From contig NC_067285.1 in assembly GCF_020740795.1 (NCBI RefSeq), forward strand, positions 81,301,342-81,365,341: a stretch of 64,000 nt of DNA. Reading direction: 5' to 3'. The notes below the pieces were generated by a model that saw only the letters and a list, made by a program, of their open reading frames with translations, searched no databases and was not told the origin of the DNA. This document shows, piece by piece, positions 1 through 13,159 of the stretch (position 1 is its first letter; each line of letters begins with the position of its first letter). This DNA comes from Apus apus. Taxonomy: Eukaryota > Chordata > Aves > Apodiformes > Apodidae. Both the position numbers and the translations under genes were made by a program.

Positions 1-574
1 TGCTGCTGATCTGTCTGTGCAAGACTCATGGAAGAGCTGGGTCACTGAACAGCTAATGCGGAGAGTTGTCCCTGTTGCTGTAGCAGGGAAGCTCAAGGCA
101 TATGCTACTATTGGTACCCTTACTGTGCAGAGCATCATTCTGATTACCATTGTAATTCCAGACATGATGTCAGAGCCAGTTACTCCCCACTGCTATGGTC
201 CCAATAATTCATTGAGAGTGCCACAAAAATAGAAATAGGAACTAAAACTGATGGTGGCATGAGAGAGAGAAGAACAGGGCAGGTGGATCAATTAATTATC
301 CATAGGAGTAAGGGAAAAAGTAAGGGTGGGTAAGAACACAGAAAGCCAAGGAACAGCACATGTGTGTATCTCCCCCCACCTTTTTATTTCTTTGTTCTCT
401 GCAGACCCAGCTCTAAGGAAGGGAACTCTGCCAGGAATCTCCTTCGACAACACGTAAACTAGGTCATGGTCAAGGGATAGCTAGAGACTTACACCCATGC
501 ACTTTTTCCCTACAGTTTTGTTTTAGTTGAAAAAAAGAGTAATGAAGTAAGAAAGGAAGTTTCTTAAAAGCAAA
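1..574. other. Unassigned intergenic DNA
   Basis: There is no recognisable gene or repeat. The short frame at 17-232 has no features I can place. Confidence 0.5.
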
Positions 575-1181
575 CAAGGGGCACCTCAGTCTCAACTCTG
601 CAGGCACCAAGGAACCTATTTAAGGATATGGTAGTAGAAATACATAGTTTCTCTTAAGAAACAGACTTCAGAAAGGGCAAAAGGAAGCTAGTGTAAATAG
701 CCAGCAGGGTGAGTAAGGTTGTTAGAAGCAAAATTACATATTTGAAAATGCCAAAGTCATGTTCAAATGACACAAGACGAAAGAGTTATAAATTCTGGCA
801 GACCAAATGTAAAATCATAATAAGGCAGATCAAAAAGCATTGGAAGAATAACTAACAAAGGAATAAAAACTATTAATCCTTTTTTTCTACAAAACACATC
901 AAAAGCAAGAAGTTTTCCAGATTTTCTAAGACCAGTTGGTTTTCAGGGCATAAAATAGTATTCAGAGAAGACAAAGTTGTCACAGAGAGGCTAAGTGAAC
1001 CCTTTGCACTGGTGTTTGCTGGGGAACTGGGTAGATTCCAAAACCAGAACCCTTCTTGACGGGGCACCCATCTGAAGAGCTGTCTGAAATCGAAACTACT
1101 GTAGAAGATATTAAGAAATAAATAGATAAAGTGGAAATCAACAGGACTGTATAGTACTCACTCCAAATTTCTAAAGGAACT
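575..1181 (+). mobile_element. Ancient CR1/L3-like LINE fragment (5' part, upstream of LTR)
   Basis: This degenerate sequence follows the order of an old amniote CR1-type LINE ORF2 between endonuclease and reverse transcriptase: the CTCAACTCTGCA block, then AAATTCTGGCAGACCAAATG, then the GAAGAGCTGTCTGAAATCGA block and a final TTTCTAAAGGAAC. Many frameshifts and stops show that it is dead. The relic breaks off exactly at the LTR insertion and resumes after it at 2221, which shows that it predates the LTR. Confidence 0.65.
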
Positions 1182-2220
1182 TGTTCTGGTTTGGTGGGTT
1201 TTTTGGTAGTGGGGGAAGGGCCCCAGGAGTGGCTCCGGTAAGAAGCTGAGAAGCTCCCCCTGCCCCAAAACCCAGCCAGAGAGCCATCAGAGAGACAGCA
1301 GATGGGCCTCAGCGATTAACATACGAAAGAATCAACATTATCACCCGAGCAGAGAAGCACTTGGGGGAGAAGAGCTGTGCTGGAGGAGGAGAGCGGTGCT
1401 GGTGCTTGGTGAGGAACAAGGGGAAGAAGGTGCCCAAGCAGAAGTTTCCCTGCAACTCATGGTGAGATGGCAGCTGTCCCCCTGCACTTGTGGAGGAACA
1501 TGGTGGAACATTCCCTGAAGGTGCCAGGAGGGGTGAACTTGGCCAATGGACTTGGATTTTGTGGCCAGAGGATTTGCTGCCAGTGGACTCTGACTATGCA
1601 GCTTTGGAAGGCCCCGGCGCCAGGGGAGGTGACTGTTCCCGAAGCAGCCTGTGACTCTGTGAGAAGCCCAGGCTGGAGCAGCTCCGGACCTTGTGGGAAG
1701 GACTCATGAAGGGGAGGTTCATGGAGGACTCTCTGCCATGGGAGGGACCCCATGGGGAAGCAGGGAAGGACTGTAAGGAATCCTTCCTGAGGAGGAAGGA
1801 GCAGCAGGAACCACCAGCCCGTGAACTGACTCTAAGCCCCATCCCCATCCCCCTGTGCCGCTGGGGGGAAGAAGGGAGAGAAACCAGGAACAAAGTCATT
1901 TGGGCCCAGGAAGAAGGGAGGGGTGGGGGTAACATATGCAAGCCCTGCTCTTTGTGTTGTCTGTGTCCTGTGTGTGTTTGATTAGTGTGAAATTAAATGT
2001 TTTTTTTTCCCCAAGTTGAGTCTGTTTTGTCCAGGACCTTAATAGGTGAAGAACCCTCCTTGTCCTTTGTCTCGACCCATGAGCTTTGTCCTCCTCATCC
2101 CAGGGAGTGTGTGGGGAGTTGAGTGAGTGGCCATGGGGCTGCTCCTTTGTTCTCGTGTTGGGCCAAAACCATGACATTAATGGTGAGCCAGCCAGGAGGG
2201 AGAGACAAGGAACCACGACA
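1182..2220 (+). mobile_element. Solo LTR of an endogenous retrovirus-like element
   Basis: The element starts TGTTCTGGTTTGG and ends GGAACCACGACA, giving TG...CA ends and imperfect terminal inverted repeats. It is flanked by identical 5-bp direct repeats, GAACT at 1177-1181 and GAACT at 2221-2225, as expected of an integrase-made target duplication. Inside, ATTAAA at about 1993 is a plausible poly(A) signal. It is followed by the AAGTTGAGTCTGTTTTGTCC and CTCGACCCATGAG blocks that recur near the 3' end of avian LTRs. No gag/pol/env-like coding, primer-binding site or second LTR is next to it, so it is a solo LTR left by LTR-LTR recombination. A 5-bp duplication is compatible with class I or class III (ERVL-type); the class is not resolved. 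Confidence 0.75.
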
Positions 2221-2590
2221 GAACTCCACAACGAAGCAGCTGAATTACTCACAGCAGGGTGTAATCTATTGCTTAAAATTGCCATGCTCACGGAAGGCAG
2301 CAGATGTGACACTAATTCTTCAAAAAGGTTCAAGAAATCCAGAGAATGGTAGCAATGTAAATCTGCCGTGTACTGGGCAAATTACTAGAAACCATGATAA
2401 GGAAGAGAATTAGGGGACAACTGTTCAGATCTGATCTGTTTGGGAAGAGTTAGTATTCTGTTGAGGAAAATACTGCTTTATAATTCTGATAAAGGTTTTT
2501 CAAAGGAGACAAAAAGGATATGGATAACAGGAAGGTGATTATGTCAATAAAGTCTACTTTGATTTCCAAAATACTTGAGCTCAGGTTAGA
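2221..2590 (+). mobile_element. Ancient CR1/L3-like LINE fragment (continuation after LTR)
   Basis: This stretch carries on where the fragment ending at 1181 stops. The order is the GCAGCTGAATTACTCACAGC block, then GCAGATGTGACACTAATTCTTC, then ACTGGGCAAATTACTAGAAACC, and lastly GTCTACTTTGATTTCCAAAA, the position before the reverse-transcriptase 'FxKAFDxV' motif. Recognisable homology fades at about 2590. It is non-functional. Confidence 0.65.
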
Positions 2591-4009
2591 AATAGGGTTT
2601 GCTAAACTGGAATGTCTACAGGGATCGTGTGACAAGGTAGAAAAGAGACCACTGAAGAGGTGGAAGGCAGGACTTGAGGGGCTTTACAGGGAGAACAATA
2701 TGGGAGAGCATCCTAAGCATGTTCAGCCTGACCTGACATTATCCTTGGAGCAAGACTGAGGAAGATTCTTCAGAAGGAGTGTGGCTTTTGTTTCCAGTTG
2801 GAGGAAAAGGACCAGAAAAGAAAGACCCCTTACTGGTAAAAGAAGACACTACTCACTATGCTATTATTTGCAGTGCATTCAGAGGTAGCTCAGTAAATAC
2901 AATTTTGCCAGTACTATAAAAAGGCCAGAGACTCTGCAGTGACCTGACAGTGCAGGGCTTGTCTTGACTTGAGCTGATTTATTGTGGGGTTTTTTCAGAG
3001 TATGACAATCATCTAGGTCAAGTCAGTATTGCCTAACTGTTGAGCTTGGCCCGTGGATACTTTATATAGTAAAAGCCTAACCACCCCATTGTAACACTGG
3101 CTCTTTACACTGAAATGGGCTGTGGGAGGCTGTGGGGCAAATTTCAGACCTTAGCAATGAGAAGGATGCAGACTGTAGTAAGAAAACCCAAGCAGACCCC
3201 AAAAGAGAGGGGAAAGAAAGTCCTACTGTGAACATCAAACTCTTTTCAGCAAGGGACACAGGAGGCCAATGACTTTTAACACCTCCATTTCTAATGTAGT
3301 CTTTTTAAGGATGACGGAAATTTTTGACCTTAGGACAACCCGGTGGGACATACCAGAAGGTGAGCACAGCACTGAAGAAAATGAGTAGAAACCAGGAAGT
3401 TTATATTGTTAATGTAGTCCTTCTGTATTAATAGGGTAATTTGTGCCACTAGATTGTCAAAACATAATGGGACTAACAGTGCATTCTTACCTCCTCCTTT
3501 AAGACATGATTCCTTTAGTCCATAGCAGGATTTGAATGTAATACAAATCCAGCCTCAGGTCAGACTAGTCTTGACAGCTAGGATTAAGGTTTGAAAAATC
3601 AGAAATCTTACAGGGGGTAATGAGACTGACAGTAGAAAAAAGGCTCTAAGGAAGTGCAGAGCAGGTGTCCAGGAGATTCCCAGGGAGAACGTTATCCAAG
3701 GGGCCTCAAGCATGCTACGAGGCTTCAGCTTAAGCCTAGTGTTAGCCTTTGACAAAGTTCAGAAAAAGTGGCTGAAAAGAGTGTCCTTCTTGATTCCATG
3801 TGACAGAAAATTTCTAGGAAAGAAAAGACCTTTCACAGGTGAATTCCAATACAATATCTGCTATATGAATCCTTCTGGTGCATTTAAACCTGAGCACTCG
3901 CTAGGTTATGATGAAGGTGTTTCAATACAATGCTGACAGGGATGATGGGGCTGAGTAAGATGTGGAACTCTATGGGAGTGGAGTACAAGTCCTCAAGGAC
4001 AACATTAGG
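2591..4009. other. Unassigned, possibly decayed LINE
   Basis: No gene is seen. Faint LINE-like phrases (for example GCCTTTGACAAAGTTCAG near 3747) hint that the ancient CR1 continues here in unreadable form. Confidence 0.4.
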
Positions 4010-4290
4010 CTACAGGATCCTGAACCTATCTAAACAACAATGGCACGAAAGGGAAGCTTATTGCATGGATAAACAGTTGTTTAAAAGATAAAAATGAAAG
4101 CAGCAGAGTAAATTATTTATATTCCTAGTGGAGGAGGTCACAAGTGGAGATTCACAGTGGTCTGCCTGAGATGCATTCTTCAGCATATTCCTAATGTACT
4201 TGGAAATGGGAGCCAATAATAAGACCATGTGTGCTGCCCATAGAGTAAAATTAATGGTTAGAGGGACAAGGGTTTGTTGTGAAGAACTGC
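4010..4290 (+). mobile_element. Ancient CR1/L3-like reverse-transcriptase fragment
   Basis: The order of blocks matches the RT core of an old CR1: CATGGATAAACAGTTGTTTAA-type 'W..NWL' region, GGAGGAGGTCACAAGTGGAG, then the 'ILFN..I.DL' region CAGCATATTCCTAATGTACTTGG. It is riddled with indels. It could belong to the same original insertion as 575-2590, with the intervening sequence decayed beyond recognition. Confidence 0.5.
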
Positions 4291-5589
4291 TTAAGTCCTA
4301 GAGACTGGCAAAGTCCCTAAACATCTAGTACAAACTACATCTCATCTTTGATGTCAGTGAAAAAGAATATGCCAGGAAGGATACCTCCTGGTCCAAGATT
4401 ATGTAGAGGGAGATGTCAACTGGTGTCACTTCACTATTTGACCCCACAGTTACAATGGCATCTAGTGTGGTTGAGGTGCCTTTGGGCTTGCGTGCTCCAA
4501 GAGATAATTGGGATGATGGACATTCACCAGGGGCCAGAAAACCTCAAGAAGCAATGGTAGGACATGTCAGCCAGTGTGGCAAAAGCATTATGTCACATTT
4601 ATGGGTAAAGAACCAGTCCTTTCAGCTAGCCTCTGAGGCTGAGTACTAGTTTCTGAAGCTGGCTGCAGTGGTCAAGTTTATGGGACCATGCTTTGCCCAT
4701 GGAACACAACTATGTTCCCTCTGCACAGAGTCACAAATTCAGATTTTGTTCTTCTGTTTTCATGCTGCCAAAAGAGAAGATGCTCACATTTTTCTGTTTC
4801 TTTGTTGTAATTATTTAAAATCCATATCAGTTAATAAAGCACACACACACACACAAAGTAGTATGATCTATGTAAGGGGAAAAAGTTGTTAGCAAAAGTC
4901 TGTACTGCTCCTTAACATGCCCACAAAGTTTTCAGTGAAGTCAAAAGAAGACCATATGGCAAAACCTCAAATCAGACTTATTTTCACCATGAGTCCTTGT
5001 TGAATTCATAGAGGTTTGAGTGGCAAGGAATTGTAAAGAAATCCTAGTTCTAAATATGTAACAGCCTAATAGGTTGGAACAGTAATTCTTCTTCCATCAA
5101 ATTTAATGGGTACTTTTCAGATTTAATGTGTTAGTGACATTTTTGCAGACTCATATTTCCTTTGTTGTCTTCACATTGCTACCGAGTCGCACCCCAGGGT
5201 ACTTTATGAAACTGGAGCTGATGTAAAAACTTGATTGGCAGACTTTAGTGTGTAAAATATATGTTACATGACATTTTAAAGTCTTGATGAAATCTACTTT
5301 GTTGACTGTTAGGCTGTAGTTCCTTTCTGATATGTGAAAATGTATTTTTGCATTGGGTAGTCTACCAAATACATTGCTTTATGTACCGACAGTAAAATGT
5401 TACATATTGCTTGTGACATTATGACAGGTATCTAAAAATACAAGAGGAACATTTCTATTTTGGTAAGCTGTCCATGCAAATAGAATTTTTAATATTTTGG
5501 TGTGAAGATTACCAAAACGGAAACAATGCATAACAAACTACCTTAATTTCTTTGAGGAAATGACAATAAAAGCATGCAAAAGTAAAAAA
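4291..5589. other. Unassigned AT-rich intergenic DNA
   Basis: Only the CA microsatellite was recognised. Confidence 0.5.
4840..4854 (+). repeat. (CA)7 microsatellite
   Basis: This is a short perfect CA dinucleotide run. Confidence 0.95.
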
Positions 5590-5850
5590 GCATACATTAT
5601 TCACTTGGATTCCAAGGAAGCTTTTAATCCAGTACCAAGTATGTTATTAATGAATAGGGTAGGAAGGTAAGGAAGTAATAATCAACTGGATAAAGAACTG
5701 GCTTGCTTACAAAGTCCAGGGATGACCATAAATGTAAAAAGAAGATGGCAAATGCAGTGCCACGAAGCTTAACATTAGATCCTCATTTTTGTCATACTAA
5801 TGATCTGGAAAACTGACAGAGCTTCAAAATGTGCAATTTGATGTGTCAAG
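5590..5850 (+). mobile_element. Ancient LINE reverse-transcriptase fragment
   Basis: A conceptual reading gives LDSKEAFNPVPS near 5590-5640, a decayed form of the LINE RT motif 'LDFSKAFDTVPH'. It is followed by a 'NWLAYK' stretch and 'LDPHFCHTNDLEN', a decayed 'LGPILFVIYINDL'. The spacing fits a CR1-type RT. Decay to about 6340 may be the continuation of the same element, but I cannot follow it securely. Confidence 0.5.
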
Positions 5851-8599
5851 AATTCAGGTAGCAGTTGGTCATGAACAGAAAGGAGGAAAATATAGTTCAA
5901 ACTGATTGAAACAAAAAGTAGATATGCATATGCCATAGAAGTGAAAATGTAAACTGTATAAAAATAAGCATAAGGAAGTAAAAAATAACAGAGATTATGC
6001 CCTAAACTATTGGCTGTACCGAGCATGTAAAAGATCTAGCAGTGTTCAATACAAAGTTTATAACAACAGATAATTAGATAAGTGATTCTATTAAATTATG
6101 TTTGAACCATTTGGTAAAAATGTAAAATACTGCATAAATACAATTCAATATCTGGCAGCGGCTAGAAAGGACGAAAATCATATGCAGAAGATGGAGAATG
6201 CAAAATTCAGACTCATAGTACAAAGGAGTGTGAAAATAATTGAAAACTATCATCTTAGTTTGAATCTGTCCCAGAAGACAAAGATTAGCAGTTCTTTCCA
6301 TCAGTTTACTTGTTTGGCTGTCTTAGTGCAGTGAACTGTTAATTATGCCAGCAGACACATTAGTGACTGACAGAATTGCAAAATTAATTTTTCTTTTATC
6401 TTCCAGTTATTCTCAGAAAATCAGAAAGAGTTATACAGGCAGAGGACAGTACTTTTTGGAAGCCTGGTGTGATACTTCTGGGAATAAAGAGGAATTTAAG
6501 GCACGATTTTTCAGAAGTACAACTACTAGGTTATGTTCTTCATTGCTATACTACCTAACTAGTGCAGTATATGCTAAATTCATCACTGCTGTTATATTCT
6601 TGCACTTTGGGTGTTGCCGTGTGAATTCCTGCCTTCCTTCAAAAGGGCACACCCAAGAACAGTGAGTGCAAGCAGTGCTATTGCTACCAAATCCTCAATT
6701 TATGCAAGTCACATGGAGTTTTAGTCTCCCACTTGCCTTTTCAGTTTCCAGACGAAGCCTTTAGGAGAACCAGTTAGACAAGATTAAGACAACAGCAAGC
6801 ACAAGGAACACTGCAGCATCTGACCATACTCATTAGCATCAAGACGGCTTATTCTTTTGATAAGAGCAGCTCACAAATGAACATTCAGCTGAAGCAAAGA
6901 ATTAAGTGATACCACTCGAAGAGCTCAGGGAAGCACTAAGTCTATTCTGACTGAAAATACAAAACCATAAGTGGCCAACTCAGTTCATAATTAGGGACTT
7001 TTCTATCTTTGCATCTGGGCCTAATGTTTGCTCTCAGACAGTTGTCTTCGTTGAACTACACTAGATAACGGTCTTGCTTTGTCATTCACACTTCACTTAC
7101 CTACATTCCAGCAAAGCAGTATGAAACCTGCGCCTCTCCAGAGGTCCTAAACTGTTACTCATCTTCTGAGAATAAGAGTAAATTCTGGACACATAAAACT
7201 CATTCTCCTCTCTCCATATTGCTTTTTGATAGATTTGAAGTCTGAAAATCTGAGATTTCAGTATTCTGTAGCCTCGAGCCAAGACAACTGAAAGCTAGAG
7301 GATGAAGAATGTGAGGTTATGGCTTGACAGAGTTGCTTCTTTGTCAGATTATATCAGGATAACATCTACCTGTATGACAGACAAAATTCTGGAGGGACTG
7401 AGCATATGGGGTAGAAAAAAATACAGAATCAATTCTTGCAGAAAAAAAAGACTATCACACAGGGTCACTACCTTCTGTTTCATGTGCAAAAGCAGTTGAA
7501 CCATAAAACAGAGCCCTCCTCAACAAAGCAAAACCAGAAGATGCCTATATGTTTCCCTGGCATTCTTAGGGCAGAGGATAAATGAGGATAGTCATCACAC
7601 TTCAAGGAATTAAAATAGTAAGAGAGAAAGTGCAGCATTAAGAAAACGAAGAGAATAGAATAATAGAATAGGTCTTTTTTCACCATGAGTTCTAACCTTC
7701 ACTATCTTCCAACTGCTGTCAGGTGCGTATAGGGAAAGTAAGACTGAAAGCAGTGATTGTGGGAGATCCTTTGTGCTGGGGATCAAGGTACTGAAAAGAA
7801 AATGAACCTTCTCTTTGCCTCAATGGAATCCTTCTCACAGCAAGGGGATGAACTGATCTCTGCTATGCTGGCCTGTTCTGTCTTCGTCTTTGCAGATCCT
7901 GTCTTAGTAAATCTTTCTAAATCAGTATGGAGAAGTACATGGCTTTCTTTTATGATTCTCTTGAATTAGCCTATGGCTGCTCTTGCTTAATTCTTAACAT
8001 ATCTCAGGTATTTTCATCACCTTACTGGATGATAGTAATATTAAGGTGCTGTCAAACTCTGATGCATCTTAGATCTGTACTTCATATCTAATACTTTCAT
8101 AAAGAATTTTTCCTCAAAGACTTTCAGATACCCACCTTTGGTAGATTTCCAGATTTTGTATCGACACATTAAGATGCAAATTATCCCTACTCTCCCCCTT
8201 TAAAACATTTTCCTAATGCTTCTTTTCATAATATTGTCAGTTTCTAACTTTTAAATGCTTACTTTTGCAATACTAATGACCACTTTTTGTAGAATATGCA
8301 AAACAGAGCAATCTGCTGTTAGCACAGCTGGCACCAGTGGTATTATTCCTACTCTCTGAGAGTACAGTGGTGAATAGAAATAGGCCTAATGCATTTGAGA
8401 AGAGTTTCTTGGGATCCTGTCCAGGACAATTTTCATTTAATTGTTTCTTTTACAAAGCTTCCAAGGCATCCAGAAATTTTTTATAAGTCTTTCTAATAGC
8501 TTGGAAGAAATATAATGTTTTGAATAGGCCTGTAGTGAATAAACCTATTAAAATGAAATGATGGTAAAAGCAGAAATGGAAGCAATGGTACGACTGTAC

Positions 8600-8602
<3 letters not shown>

Positions 8603-8630
<28 letters not shown>
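8603..8630 (+). repeat. Poly(A) run of 28
   Basis: This is an uninterrupted A28 homopolymer. No gene-like sequence precedes it, so it does not look like the tail of a processed retrocopy. Confidence 0.95.
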
Positions 8631-9637
8631 GACTTCCTGTGAGTTCCTTGCTTTATGTTATTATATGGAGAAGAATTAATATCTCAAAAGTACTTATTGG
8701 TAGCTCATTTATAACTAGATGATTATCAGCTATGGCCTATATAGGGGTCTTGAAAATGATATTTTTTATATTTTTTATTCTCTACACTTACGAACAATCT
8801 ATTTTATCCCAAATAAAACATAATTGACAAAAATTATCTTTCTTCCATGATGTTTTCAATAAAAATAATACAGCTTCAGGCATCAACTAACAACATAATT
8901 TTCTGAGCACAGGGGAGTCATTAATCTTGAGAGACAATCAACTGCTAAATGAATTATAAAACTATAGGTTAGCTTTAATTGTTCATTATCACAAGAGACT
9001 CAAACACTGGTTGTGGCTGCATAAGGTACCAGCTAAGCAAAGCCACAATGAAGTTCCAATAGTTTGCATAAAAGTGAAGCTAAACTATTTGAGTAACCTT
9101 ATCAGGAAAAAAATGAATAGAGTATGGGCTGCTATACCTCTATTGGATTCCTCCATTTCTTAATTCCACTGAAATTTGAAGCACTGAAATGTAGTGGTAG
9201 GTCCTGTTCATAGCATTTACAGTAATCATTTTCCATAAAGCTGCCTCAATTTATTCTTGTGGTCTACTTACCTCCTCTAGGAAAAAAAAAACAAAACACC
9301 AAAGCCCAAAACCAACCCAGAAATACAAAGGAAGAAATAATTAGCTGATGCAGATGAGGCATTAACAAGTCCCTGTGAAATCCATGGGCTGCACCTCAGC
9401 CTGCTGTACAAGTAATTTTAGTTGCAAGCATTAGTGAATGATTTTTTCCAAGTAGCACTGCAAATCACAATATTCCCTTTAGATTATCACTGACAGAATT
9501 TTGAAATATTTACATTATTTATCAGCTCCTGCATCTCCTCATCTAAATGTAAGTTGTAATCAATAAATCATCAATACCTCACTTCTTTATTCTGTGGGAT
9601 CTAAATTATGCAGCTCTTCATTGTTTATATATAGATG

Positions 9638-9652
9638 AGTGTGTGTGTGTGT
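9638..9652 (+). repeat. (GT)n microsatellite
   Basis: This is a short GT run following a TATATATA patch. Confidence 0.9.
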
Positions 9653-11100
9653 ATGTAATACCCAGAGTTTCCAAATCCATCAGAAATAAACTTATTTCTA
9701 ATCAATAAAGGTGCACCTATCATTTGGGAGCTGTGACTACTTCTATATATACTGAGTAATGAATTCAAATAGCATAGGATAAAATGGCAGAAGTTGTTTA
9801 TGCATTCCAACTCTGCAACCTTACAACTCTGAAGAGGAACAGAACTCAGTCCAAGGCATAGGCAATGATTTAATTTTACCGTGAATGGTGTGCTTGTCAC
9901 TCTCTTCATGTGTCATGAGAATTGAGAACGCTCAAGATCTCAAACTATTTTAAAGTAGACAGAGAACAGAATAGGAGTTGAGTAGGTTATAAGTTAAATC
10001 TCTCTCAATTTCTGCTGTGGTTTAAAAAGGATAGAATTGTGGGATGCATTATTCCCCACAAAGTATCTTCCCCTTCCTGATTTTGTAAGCTTTGAAATTA
10101 TTAATAAGGAACAGTAAAATTTAGTAAAACAAACCTTTGTTTTCCTGTAAAACCTTCAGGAAAGGTGAGATGGTTCATGAAGTAACGGTAAATGTCGAAG
10201 ATACAGCTTGGCATACTGTCCATAGCTTTTTGAGCACAGCTATAATTCACCCACAGACTTGAATGGAACTTCAGTTTACTTAGGAATTAATTTACTTTAT
10301 TTCTAACCGCAGAGAAAAAAAAACAACTTTAAAACTTCTTACTGTTGCCCCCAAACTTATTTTAAAGGTGTCTTTTGATCATCTGAATGACAATTACTAC
10401 TGTTCTCAAAACTAAACCACTTAAAGAGTCTGGAGTTCTTATAGAAAGTTTAAAACTATTATACTTCAAATGAAATGTGAAGGTATTGCATACTGAATTG
10501 TCTCTCTTTTTTTCTCCCATAGTTTTTAATTACCAGTAAATTTACATGAAAATAGGATCTTTATGTCTGGAAAGCTCATCTGCTCCTGCTGCTTATTCTT
10601 CATTGAAGATGAAGACACATACAAACAATTAGATCTCAGGTGAGGAAGAAGCAAGAGCAGATGTGCTTAGAAGAAATAAAGCTTTTTATGCAAATATTAT
10701 TTTTAATAAAACTGAAAAAACATTGAAAACATACGCTCTGAAAACAAAGTTCTAATATCTCTTCCAGGAGATACAGATATCCCTGCAAACAAAACTAATT
10801 TTGAACTTTACAACTGAATATAGAACATGAAAATACAGTACGAAACTCTAAAGATTCACTAGATCACTATTTACTAAAAAAAACCACCCTAAGTTGGTAC
10901 TCATGCCCTTACTGTACGACAGGAAAATGCAAGGCCCAGGGAGTCAGGTTTATTTAAGCCCTTAAGACTTTTAGACAAAGATTTCTAGTCCTTGATGGTC
11001 CTTTCTAAAACGAATGGCTAATTTCTACATGAAGAAAGGCATTTATATTGTAAAAAATCAACCAGTCAAATGCTTATGCCTTAGTGTGAATAAACCATGA

Positions 11101-11146
11101 GGAGCCAATATTGAATGAACACAAACTGTTAACTACTATTGGCTCC
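11101..11146. repeat. Inverted repeat, 10-bp arms containing CCAAT boxes
   Basis: GGAGCCAATA at 11101-11110 is the exact reverse complement of TATTGGCTCC at 11137-11146, with a 26-nt loop. Each arm contains a CCAAT box, facing each other. Confidence 0.75.
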
Positions 11147-11625
11147 CCTGTGTGCAGATCCAGTTGAAACACAGTGGTGCAACACTTTGAGGGAGTTTGC
11201 ATCACCATGTGTCTGTGCTTTCAAAGAGAACTGAAGGTGCTTAACACCATATTGAATACACGACCCCTGCTTCTATTTCTCAATAATAAAGCTTGATTCC
11301 AGCTACCAACAAAAATGAGTACATGAAATCAGTAGTGAGAGCCTGGGCTGTATTAGAAGTAAAAGAAAAGACATCAGAGACTCACACACTAAAATAAAAC
11401 TGTTCTGCTTTAAAAGAGCTACTGTGTACTACCAAATGTTTCAGTTGGCCCTACCCAGTTAGGTAATAAATGCAGCAGTTAAGTTTGACAGTCACTGCAA
11501 CCACCTGCAGCCTATCTGGGAAGCATCCCGAAGCTCATCATACTCCTGGCACCAGACTAGTGATGACAATAAATGAGCTGTTATTTATCAGGTATTCCAA
11601 AACTGTACACAAAAATTTGGCTGCG

Positions 11626-11691
11626 TGGAAGGGGAACGGGAAGGAGAAAGGGAGAGGGAAGGGGAAGAGAGGGAAGGGAAGGAGGGTTGGG
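11626..11691 (+). repeat. Purine-rich (GGGA)n-like tract
   Basis: About 65 nt of almost pure G/A sequence with repeated GGGA/GGGGAA units and at least six runs of three or more G. It could form triplex or G-quadruplex structures. Open frames through it are low-complexity only. Confidence 0.8.
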
Positions 11692-13159
11692 TTTATAACA
11701 TGAGTACTGCTAAGAAAAATACAGCTCTATTGAAGCTCCAGAAGTGGTATTTGACCTTTTTTTTTCTGGTACAGAAAATGCCACAGAGGCGGAGGCAAGG
11801 CCCAGGAAATATTTTACCTGCAGCCAGGAAAAATTGAGAGTGCACTCAGATATTCAGATTCAAATCATCAATACAAATGAATTGCTACTAATAAAAACAA
11901 AGCACAGAGTCCCTTTTACATTGCTTTATCCTGTTTAAAAGACAAACATTTGCACACTGCAAGCCTCAAATGGATAAAAGCTACCAAGAGAACTTACAAG
12001 CCATCTGCTAGCTTCCTAATGAAGCCAGTAACTATTATTGTTTACAGTTGAACACCGGGGGTCATGTGTATTTGCCGTAATGAAAGAATTAATGCATCAC
12101 TGCAAATGCTAAAAGAGAACTTTTTTTTTTTTTCCAGACATCTAATTATAAATACAATAAAATAGCAAATTAAAAAAAAAATATGTTCATCTCCACAGAG
12201 AAATAGTGCTTGGCACACCAAATACAAAATGCAGCACTGTTTCGTTTTCTAGTAGTCTCCACTTGACAGACATGGCTTACAGAAACAATCACAAAAAGTT
12301 ACTCTTTGATTCTTAACAAATAGCTGATCACCAAGGAATGCTTAGCCCCTAGTTCTCTAATCTTTACAAACCTTTTACATGATCTAATTGTATTGTTTAT
12401 CTGAGTGTAATGATGAAGTGTGCATTAGCAGATATCTCTCTGTTTCACTTGGTTTCTCTGGTGTGAAGAAGACACCGTGACAGATGAAAAATTGGCTCAG
12501 TTGAGCTATTAAAAATGTTCTGAAGTTTCTTGGATATTTTTAAATGTTGGTTGAAAAGAACCAGCAGTGATCCAATTGGTTTCTGACTTACTATTTCACC
12601 ACTCAAGCAAAAATACACAAAAACTTACACAGTAGTATTAAATCCCAACATTTATCAAAAACAAAGAATGATAAATAATTGGGCCTTTGTACCTGAGAGA
12701 ATTCTTAAATTCACTGACAACAAGCCATTTATTTTGAAATCTTGTTATTGGCCTTTATTTGCTGTAAAAAAAAAAGAATCTTAATCTCAGGAAACTTCTA
12801 AAGCCTGTGTGTCAAGAGAGCTTACTTGCTTTGCTGAGCCACAACACTGCACATGACTCCTCATTGTCCTCTGATACCATCAAGGCCACGGCAAAGCTTT
12901 CCTGCAGCTTGTACTCTCCTCATTCCACCTGCAGCATACACAGATACACGTCCGTCAGGTGGCTAAAATGTGGTATAACACTGTAGGTAATAGAGAGAAA
13001 AGCTGTGTTATTGTAGGCAACAAAGCAGTAAGCCCACAGAAAAGAAAGGGAACGAACGCTATTCCTTTTACAACAATACATAATTGCAGCAGGTTGTACA
13101 CAAGGAGAAATAAAGCAAGCTGTCAGCAGGAGAATGCTGCTTCTTATTTTAAGTTTGTC

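Noticed and set aside
1181..2206. Alternative LTR borders using a 7-bp AAGGAAC repeat (1174-1180 and 2207-2213)
   Set aside because: That choice loses the TG...CA ends and breaks the LINE continuity. GAACT with borders 1182-2220 satisfies all three criteria.
1457..2333. Several 80-145-codon frames on both strands
   Set aside because: They lie inside the solo LTR and change strand and frame freely; LTRs are normally non-coding.
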